NCBI GenBank assembly: GCA_944323205.1
Contig: CALURO010000001.1
Span: 124,001-188,000 of the forward strand
From: an uncultured Mucispirillum sp.
GTDB lineage: Bacteria; Chrysiogenota; Deferribacteres; Deferribacterales; Mucispirillaceae
Direction: 5' to 3'
Length of the DNA: 64,000 nt
In this document: one piece after another, positions 58,457 to 64,000 of the stretch
Position numbering within the stretch: position 1 is the stretch's first letter
Layout of the letters: each line of letters begins with the position of its first letter
The notes under the pieces: model-generated
The model's database searches: none
What the model saw: the letters and a program-made list of their open reading frames with translations, nothing else
Told to the model about the DNA's origin: nothing
Translations under genes and position numbers: made by a program

Positions 58457-60373
58457 TTATGGCATTACTATATTCATACTTCTAAGAAAATCTTGGTTAA
58501 ATTTTACATCAGCTTTTTCTAATGCTTTTTTAGCAAAGCCTTCAATTGCTGCATTTCCTTTTATTGATGAAATATAGTTTGAAATATTTTCTTTTTCATT
58601 TTCAAGTCCACTTTTTTCCGGCGGAGTGATTTTTGCAACTTTAAAAATATAAAAGTTATCATCTAAAAGGAATGGTTTTTGTAAAAAATCGCCGCTTTTA
58701 GTTTTAATAATCTGGGCTGTTAATGCAGTGTCATTTTTAAAAACAGATTGAAGTTCTGCATTATCCCTTACAAATGAAACATTTTTAATTTGAGCATTAT
58801 ATTTAGATGCAGTTTTTTCAAATCCGCTGTCAGCTAAATCACTTTCTAATGCTTTGATACCTTCTTTCGTAATTTTATCAACTTTATAGTCAACAGTTAA
58901 CTGTTGTTTAATTTTATCTATTTCTGGTATATATGATGGTTTTTTATCAACTATTTCAAATATATAAGCCATACTGCCATCAAGAATTGTCTGGCTTAGT
59001 TCGCCTTTACTAAGTTTATATAATGCTGCTTTTGTTTCTGGCTTAATTGCAACAGCTGTTACTGGAAATACTGCATTTTCAGCAATAAAATCAAGCTCTG
59101 TTACATTTGCATTATATTCTGGGTTTGCTTTTTGTATTGCTGTAATACTGCCTTTATCTGCTATTTTTTGGAACTCATTTAATAAATATTTGTTAAAAAG
59201 TTCTGCAGCAGAAGATGTTTTAATAGTTTCTTTTATTTCATCTTTCTTTTCTTCAAAAGTATATTTTTTTGCAGGCATTAAGTTATTTACATAAGCAATA
59301 ACATATCCGTTAGTAACTTTTACTGGTTTTGAATATGTATTAACAGCTGTAGAAAATACTGCCGTTTCAATATCTTTTTCAAGTGAGCCTTTTTCAACTA
59401 TACCAATATGGCCGCCTTCTGCAGGAACAATATTTTTATCAGTATAGTTATCTGCTGTTTCAGCAAAACTTTTACCAGCCTGCAATTTAGCATATGCTTC
59501 ATCAATTTTTGCTTTTGCTGCTTCCATTGATTTATTATCACTACTATTAGCAGTAATATATATTAAACTTACATCTGCACTTTCTTTTTTATCATAAAGT
59601 TTGATATTATTATTATAATATTCTTTTGCCTGCTCATCAGAAACTTTATAAGTATCTAAAAACTTATTTTTATCAAATGATACATATTTTACTTTTATCT
59701 CTGCAGGCACTCTATATATTTCTTTTGTGCGGTCATAATATTCTTTTAATGCTGCTTCATCAGGACTAGCTGGAATATTTTTTTCAAAAGTATTTAAAGG
59801 AACAGCTGCATAGTCAACTGTAATGTTAGACTTTCTGTAATTATATTCATTTTCAATCTCTTTTTCAGTAGCAATAGATTGAGTTTGATATATAAGGTTA
59901 GTCATTTTTCTCATTTTGATTTCATCTTTAACTGCCTTTTCATACTGTTCAGCATTTAATCCATTATTTCTTAAAACCATTTCATACTGGTCAATATTAA
60001 ATTCACCATTTACTTGAAATGATGGAATAGTGCGGATATATGAAACAAGCTCCAAATCTGTAGCAGGAATATTAAGTTTTTCTGCTTCAATAAGCATTAA
60101 TTTTTCATTAACTAATGACTCTAATATTCTTTTAGAAAGGTTGTCAATTTGAACAGCACCACCATAACGGCGTATTTCATCATCAGCTAATTTATAACGG
60201 TTTTGATATTCATCATAAGTGATAATTTTATCATTTACTTTTGCTACATACGAAAGAGTATTAGATTTTTCACCAACACCCCACACAACAAATATTGTAG
60301 CAACAAATGCAATAATTACAAGCCATAAAACAATAGATAACGCTTTACGATTATTTCTGATAGAACTTAACAT
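58457..60373 (-). CDS. ppiD: Periplasmic chaperone/peptidyl-prolyl isomerase, PpiD-like
   Basis: A SurA/PpiD-family folding factor anchored in the inner membrane. MLSSIRNNRKALSIVLWLVI and following AFVATIFVVWGVG is the PpiD N-terminal anchor. A SurA-type helical N-domain (residues 35-230) precedes a parvulin-like domain (about 260-360: ADVSLIYI, GGHIGIVEKGSL, VNTYSKPVKVTNGYVIAYV) and a second helical part. At 638 residues it matches PpiD. It assists outer-membrane and periplasmic protein folding. Monocistronic as far as seen; the SRP RNA gene lies upstream on the same strand. Confidence 0.92.
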   Translation of the reverse strand: MLSSIRNNRKALSIVLWLVIIAFVATIFVVWGVGEKSNTLSYVAKVNDKIITYDEYQNRYKLADDEIRRYGGAVQIDNLSKRILESLVNEKLMLIEAEKLNIPATDLELVSYIRTIPSFQVNGEFNIDQYEMVLRNNGLNAEQYEKAVKDEIKMRKMTNLIYQTQSIATEKEIENEYNYRKSNITVDYAAVPLNTFEKNIPASPDEAALKEYYDRTKEIYRVPAEIKVKYVSFDKNKFLDTYKVSDEQAKEYYNNNIKLYDKKESADVSLIYITANSSDNKSMEAAKAKIDEAYAKLQAGKSFAETADNYTDKNIVPAEGGHIGIVEKGSLEKDIETAVFSTAVNTYSKPVKVTNGYVIAYVNNLMPAKKYTFEEKKDEIKETIKTSSAAELFNKYLLNEFQKIADKGSITAIQKANPEYNANVTELDFIAENAVFPVTAVAIKPETKAALYKLSKGELSQTILDGSMAYIFEIVDKKPSYIPEIDKIKQQLTVDYKVDKITKEGIKALESDLADSGFEKTASKYNAQIKNVSFVRDNAELQSVFKNDTALTAQIIKTKSGDFLQKPFLLDDNFYIFKVAKITPPEKSGLENEKENISNYISSIKGNAAIEGFAKKALEKADVKFNQDFLRSMNIVMP

Positions 60374-60404
60374 AATATATTCCCTGTATAATTATATTGT
60401 AGAA

Positions 60405-60508
60405 GACCCGTCAGAGTAACTACGGCACACCACTGCAACAGCTACCGTTGCTTTCTTCCGAACCTGGCGGGGTTTACCGCACAGCGATTGCATAGCCCCT
60501 GACGAGTC
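60405..60508 (-). ncRNA. ffs: Signal recognition particle RNA, small bacterial (4.5S) type
   Basis: On the minus strand about 104 bases folding into one long hairpin. The ends GACTCGTCAG and CTGACGGGTC pair with one G-T. The apical region reads CCAGGTTCGGAAGAAAGCA, the conserved GGAA tetraloop and asymmetric AGCA internal loop that bind Ffh. It partners Ffh for co-translational targeting to the membrane. Exact 5' and 3' ends may lie a few bases further out. Confidence 0.93.
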
Positions 60509-60514
60509 ATCATG

Positions 60515-60560
60515 CACCCCTTTATAGTAAGGGGTGAAACTTTATATAAACAGATTATTT
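60515..60560 (-). promoter_or_regulatory. SRP RNA upstream region
   Basis: On the minus strand TTGATA, a 16-base spacer and TATAAA (about 60548-60543) form a plausible promoter; a perfect hairpin CACCCCTT-TATAGT-AAGGGGTG (60515-60536) then lies before the RNA. Alternatively TATAAA inside that hairpin is the -10 box and the RNA starts just after it. Confidence 0.4.
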
Positions 60561-60659
60561 TTTATCAATAATATTATATATTGTCAAATAAAAAAATAAA
60601 ATATTAGTAAAAAAATTTATTTTTTATTATTAAAGATACTATTTCAAATATTTAAACAG

Positions 60660-60871
60660 GGTTATAAAAAAATATAAATAATCGTAATAACTATCTTTCA
60701 AAAATATTCCCAATAGTAAAATTTACAGCCTATTCAGATGTTGTAAAAAACCGATAGAATAACGGGAAAAAATAATTTACACAGGCTTAGGACTTTTTAT
60801 TATTGATAATAAGATTCTTCGCTGTCGCTCTGAATGACAAGGTGGGTAAGTTTGCAGGCTCTGAATGACAG
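60660..60871. repeat. Fragments of older miniature elements
   Basis: AAAAATATAAATAATCGTAATAACT (first 20 bases match copy A's interior) at about 60670 and AAGATTCTTCGCTGTCGCTC-TGAATGACA at about 60810-60840 are interior blocks of the family without ends. The remaining bases show no gene. Confidence 0.55.
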
Positions 60872-61087
60872 CTGGTGGTACCCCATTTTTTTACAACATT
60901 TTATGTCACCTTGATGCGAAGTGCTAGCGGAGCCGAAGAGTCTATAATTTTTACTAACTAGAACATTATAAGATTCTTCGCCTACTATCGCAGGCTCTGA
61001 ATGACAGCTACCTGAGATTATTTCTATTCTTACATATATTATCAAATAATTATAGCATTTTTTAATAAAAAAATGGGGTACCACCAG
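60872..61087. mobile_element. Miniature inverted-repeat element, copy D, nested and intact
   Basis: Perfect 21-bp inverted ends (60872-60892 and 61067-61087; outermost CTGGTGGTACCCC then AT7) bound 216 bases with no coding frame. The direct repeat TGAATGACAG abuts both ends (60862-60871 and 61088-61097), a textbook target duplication. The flanks are themselves interior blocks of the same family, so D inserted into an older copy. Confidence 0.88.
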
Positions 61088-61150
61088 TGAATGACAGTTA
61101 TTGCAATTATTTATATTTTTACATATATTATCAAGTAGTTAAAATGGTGG
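61088..61150. repeat. Right-hand remnant of the older host copy
   Basis: TGAATGACAGTTATTG, then TTTTTACATATATTATCAAG and TAGTTAAAATGGTGG continue the family's right-hand half where copy D interrupted it. Its end is decayed. Confidence 0.6.
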
Positions 61151-61254
61151 TGAAGCAGATAAAATTTTTCTTGATTATATCTGCAAAATAGTTTATCTTA
61201 ATGTTAGAACAATATTTTATTTGTTTTATAAAATTATTTTTTGGAGGTTCTTTT

Positions 61255-62547
61255 ATGGCTGAAAATAAGCATAATAAACTTTTAATGGCTATTTTAATTG
61301 GTCTTATTTTAGGCTCAATATTTGGAATTATTTTTGCATTTATAGAGCCAGATAATGTTATAAGACAGTATGCTCTTGCAGCAGCTGCTCCACTAGGAAC
61401 ATTATTTATTAATCTTTTAAAGATGATAGTAACACCGGTTATTATTTTTACATTAATAAGTGGAACAGCAAGTATCGCTCCCAGTAAACTTGGAAAAGTT
61501 GGTGTGAAAATTATTATTTTTTACTTATTAACATCATTAATGGCTATTATAGTTGGTTTAATTATAGGTAATATTATGCAGCCGGGAACAGGCATAGTGC
61601 TTGCAGAAAGCAGTAAAGAGATAGCTGTAAAAACTCCACCATCTATTATAGAAATTTTTCTTGCTATTGTGCCAACTAATCCTTTTAATTCCATTGCTAA
61701 AGGTGATGTATTACCGATTATATTCTTTTCAATATTTTTTGGTATTGCTCTAGCTTTTGTAAGAGACAGCAAAGATGCACAAATCAAAGAAGCTGGCGAT
61801 ATTGTGTTTAAATTCTTTGACGGCTGCTCCCAAGTTATATTTAAAGTAGTTGGCTGGGTTATGATGTATGCTCCTATTGGTGTATTCTTCTTAATATTTC
61901 AGGTGTTTACTCAACAGGGTGCTGAAGCTTTCGGACCGCTTTTACATGTTACTATTGCAGTATATATTGGATTAGCTCTGCAAATGTTTGTAGTATATAT
62001 GCTTATTTGTGCGGCATTTAAAATACCACCAGTGCTTTTTCTTAAAAAAATATATGAACCATGGCTTACTGCTTTTGTTACCCGTTCTTCAGGCGGAACA
62101 CTGCCAGTTTCTATGAATACAGCAGAAACTAAAATGGGTATCCCAAAAGGTGTTTATTCTTTCACTCTGCCACTTGGAGCAACTGTAAATATGGACGGCA
62201 CAACAATATATCTTGGTGTTTGTGCTATGTTTGTTGCTAATGCTATAGGTGCTTCACTTGATATGGGGCAGCAGATGACAATTATTATCACAGCAGTATT
62301 AGCTTCTATTGGAACAGCGGGTGTTCCGGGAGCTGGTGCAATTATGCTTATTATGGTTCTTAATTCTGTTGGGCTTGATTTATCTGAGCCTAATGTTCAA
62401 ATGGCTTATGCTATGATATTAGGAATTGACGCACTGCTTGATATGGGTAGAACTTCTATGAATATTGTTGGTGACCTTTGCGGAACATGTGTTGTTGCAA
62501 AAATGGAAAACGAAATGGATATGTCATACTGGGATAAAAATGCATAA
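61255..62547 (+). CDS. Glutamate/aspartate-type DAACS symporter
   Basis: A 430-residue inner-membrane cation symporter starting at the ATG at 61255, which follows GGAGGTTCTTTT; the in-frame ATG at 61201 lacks a site. Family landmarks: TRSSGGTLPVSMNTAE (HP1), LPLGATVNMDGTTIYLGV (NMDGT, sodium and substrate site), GTAGVPGAGAIML (HP2) and MGRTSMNIVGDLCG (the R/N-rich TM8). This set is closer to glutamate/aspartate carriers (GltP/GltPh) than the 23-kb member. An Asp/Glu racemase gene follows on the same strand. Confidence 0.93.
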   Translation: MAENKHNKLLMAILIGLILGSIFGIIFAFIEPDNVIRQYALAAAAPLGTLFINLLKMIVTPVIIFTLISGTASIAPSKLGKVGVKIIIFYLLTSLMAIIVGLIIGNIMQPGTGIVLAESSKEIAVKTPPSIIEIFLAIVPTNPFNSIAKGDVLPIIFFSIFFGIALAFVRDSKDAQIKEAGDIVFKFFDGCSQVIFKVVGWVMMYAPIGVFFLIFQVFTQQGAEAFGPLLHVTIAVYIGLALQMFVVYMLICAAFKIPPVLFLKKIYEPWLTAFVTRSSGGTLPVSMNTAETKMGIPKGVYSFTLPLGATVNMDGTTIYLGVCAMFVANAIGASLDMGQQMTIIITAVLASIGTAGVPGAGAIMLIMVLNSVGLDLSEPNVQMAYAMILGIDALLDMGRTSMNIVGDLCGTCVVAKMENEMDMSYWDKNA

Positions 62548-62648
62548 TTTATAACATTTATAAAAAATATACTTTTTTTATCATTTTACATTTATCCGCA
62601 GGGTAAACTGCGGATAAATTTTTATTATACAATAAAACAGGTAAAACT

Positions 62649-63341
62649 ATGAAAATAATAGGAATAATAGGCGGAATGGGTCCTGCTGCAACTATTGATT
62701 TATATAAAAAAATAGTAGAGAATACTCCAGCAGAAAAAGACCAGGAACATATACATGTTATTATTGACAGCTATCCACAAATAGAAGATAGAACTGAATA
62801 TATACTTTATGGCGGTAAAAATCCTGCTCCAAGATTAATAGAAAGTGCAAAGCGTCTTGAAAGTGCAGGTGCAGATGCCCTTATTATGCCATGCAATACT
62901 GCCCATTACTTTGCAAAAGATATTGAAAATATAGTAAATATTCCTTTAATCCATATAGTGAAATGTAGTGCAGAAGCTGTTAAAAATAATTATCCAAAAA
63001 CTAAAAAAATAGGGTTGATTGCTACAAAAGGCACTATTAAAGCTAAAATTTATAATAATATATTAAAAGATTATGGTTTTGAAACTCTTACTCTTCCAGA
63101 AAAAATAGAAAATAATATAATGGACTGTATATATAAAGGTGTGAAGGCAGGTAAAATAGAAGAATACAGTAGATTATTTCAGCAGTGCATTGATGAAATA
63201 GCAGATTTAGGGGCTGATTTATTAATAGCAGGCTGCACAGAAATACCTTTGCTTATGCCTTATGTAAAAACTAAACTTCCTGTAATTGATGCAACTTATG
63301 AGCTGGCATGTGCTGCTGTGAAATTTGCATTAGAAAAGTAA
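62649..63341 (+). CDS. Aspartate/glutamate racemase family protein
   Basis: A 230-residue cofactor-independent racemase. GIIGGMGPAATIDLYKKIV is the RacD start; the two catalytic cysteines are in MPCNTAHYF (about Cys83) and AGCTEIPLL (about Cys194). It interconverts L- and D-aspartate (or a related amino acid). It sits 101 bases after a glutamate/aspartate-type symporter gene, a matching function, though co-transcription is not proven. Confidence 0.92.
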   Translation: MKIIGIIGGMGPAATIDLYKKIVENTPAEKDQEHIHVIIDSYPQIEDRTEYILYGGKNPAPRLIESAKRLESAGADALIMPCNTAHYFAKDIENIVNIPLIHIVKCSAEAVKNNYPKTKKIGLIATKGTIKAKIYNNILKDYGFETLTLPEKIENNIMDCIYKGVKAGKIEEYSRLFQQCIDEIADLGADLLIAGCTEIPLLMPYVKTKLPVIDATYELACAAVKFALEK

Positions 63342-63397
63342 CCAGCAGCTACCTTGTTTCAGACATGTGGAACTATCAGATACTATTTTATAAACTT

Positions 63398-64000
63398 TTA
63401 CGGCTCTAAATCTTCCGCCTTAATAATATCTTTATCGTTTGTTACTTCATGATATACTGTATATGTACCCCAGTTGTATTTAACTCTGTCTATCATATAT
63501 CTATTTAAAAAGTCAAAAGCAGCTTTATTTTGATTATCAGCATCTTTTAAATCTTTAGGAATAATATTGCCTGCAGGTACAGAAAGAGTGATATATTTCA
63601 GCTTTTGGTCATAGCCTGCTGACTGTAATTTTTCATCTTTGCTTTTCTCTTTTTCTGCACGCCATTTATCTTCTAATGATTTATTATAAAGCTCCCTTTC
63701 TTTGATTAGTGCATCTGATTTATTAACAAAACCAGCATACTGGGCAGGTGTTAGTATTTTATCTAAATCAAACTTAAAATCGCTGTATAATGTTCTGCGT
63801 TTTGCCATAAACATATCTCTTTCAGCAGTATATTTTAATACATATTCAGCTGAAAGTTCATCAAGGGCAGCTTTCTGGTCAGGCGTAAGTCCTGCATTTT
63901 TTAAAAGATGGGTATTATATATCCGCTCAGATAATACACTAATAGAATAAGGGTTGCCATCTACTTTATTAAAAATAACCGGCATAATAGCAGCACCAGT
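63398..64000 (-). CDS. Hypothetical periplasmic-type helical protein, partial
   Basis: The frame is open to the window edge on the minus strand; the Met at 63985 is probably internal, so the 5' end lies outside. The visible 200 residues are charged and helical: LTPDQKAALDELSAEYVLKY and then LTPAQYAGFVNKSD, two LTPxQ-type helices like those of CpxP/Spy-related or heavy-metal-resistance periplasmic proteins, then a Lys/Glu-rich coil. The family is not certain. Confidence 0.5.
   Translation of the reverse strand, partial: TGAAIMPVIFNKVDGNPYSISVLSERIYNTHLLKNAGLTPDQKAALDELSAEYVLKYTAERDMFMAKRRTLYSDFKFDLDKILTPAQYAGFVNKSDALIKERELYNKSLEDKWRAEKEKSKDEKLQSAGYDQKLKYITLSVPAGNIIPKDLKDADNQNKAAFDFLNRYMIDRVKYNWGTYTVYHEVTNDKDIIKAEDLEP

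Noticed and set aside
60800-61084. 94-residue open frame with a CHSEP...GEES pattern
   Set aside because: It is translation of the miniature inverted-repeat element; the same peptide-like pattern recurs wherever this non-coding repeat occurs.

Overview
The window is AT-rich bacterial chromosome from a Gram-negative. It encodes lipid A and LPS-core enzymes (LpxK, MsbA, a heptosyltransferase-type protein), outer-membrane and lipoproteins, a multiheme cytochrome c, a chemoreceptor and a small 4.5S-type SRP RNA. The long operon of three GH57 glucan enzymes, the str operon order and the protein style suggest a host-associated Deferribacterota member such as Mucispirillum. That placement is inference; no 16S gene is present.

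Layout. 0.5-4.0 kb (minus): a lipoprotein, an outer-membrane barrel protein and a lytic transglycosylase. 4.2-5.5 kb (plus): rpe and a single-domain response regulator. 5.6-17.2 kb (plus): a tight alpha-glucan operon holding a sugar-nucleotidyltransferase/phosphomannomutase-like fusion, GH57 amylase-like, GH57 4-alpha-glucanotransferase, galT-like, glgA, a DUF4912 protein and a GH57 branching enzyme. Together these can make, branch and remodel a glycogen-like polymer. 17.2-24.3 kb: an AhpD-like protein, a chemoreceptor, a formylglycine-enzyme-like TPR protein, a DAACS symporter and tRNA-Leu(GAG). 24.5-27.7 kb (minus): ligA and a U32 peptidase. 27.9-29.2 kb (plus): a surface lipoprotein whose promoter spacer is a C9 tract.

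29.5-42.5 kb is a minus-strand run of closely packed genes: ispG, a TroABCD-type metal ABC importer (the last permease carries a winged-helix-like tail), a small hypothetical, NUDIX, hemW, a tetraheme cytochrome, msbA, two glycosyltransferases, lpxK and an aminotransferase. 42.5-46.5 kb holds a candidate small RNA, a miniature inverted-repeat element and three genes resembling a phage head-tail connector module. 46.5-51.7 kb (minus) is rpsL-rpsG-fusA-tuf-rpsJ-rplC, ending in a strong terminator directly after rplC, so the S10 operon is split. 52-57 kb: a peroxiredoxin behind a Fur-like box, SulP, a small Cys-rich protein, a TrhA-type membrane protein and a radical SAM protein. 57-64 kb: a second lipoprotein with a C10 promoter tract, a PpiD-like chaperone, SRP RNA, nested miniature elements, a glutamate/aspartate-type symporter, an Asp/Glu racemase and a partial gene at the edge.

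Most notable: (1) two unlinked lipoprotein genes with TTGACA-polyC-TATAAT promoters, which look phase-variable; (2) a non-autonomous repeat family, with one copy nested in an older copy and flanked by a 10-bp duplication; (3) an S10 operon cut after rplC beside a phage-like module; (4) a terminator-ended small RNA candidate with a shuffled, opposite-strand partner nearby.
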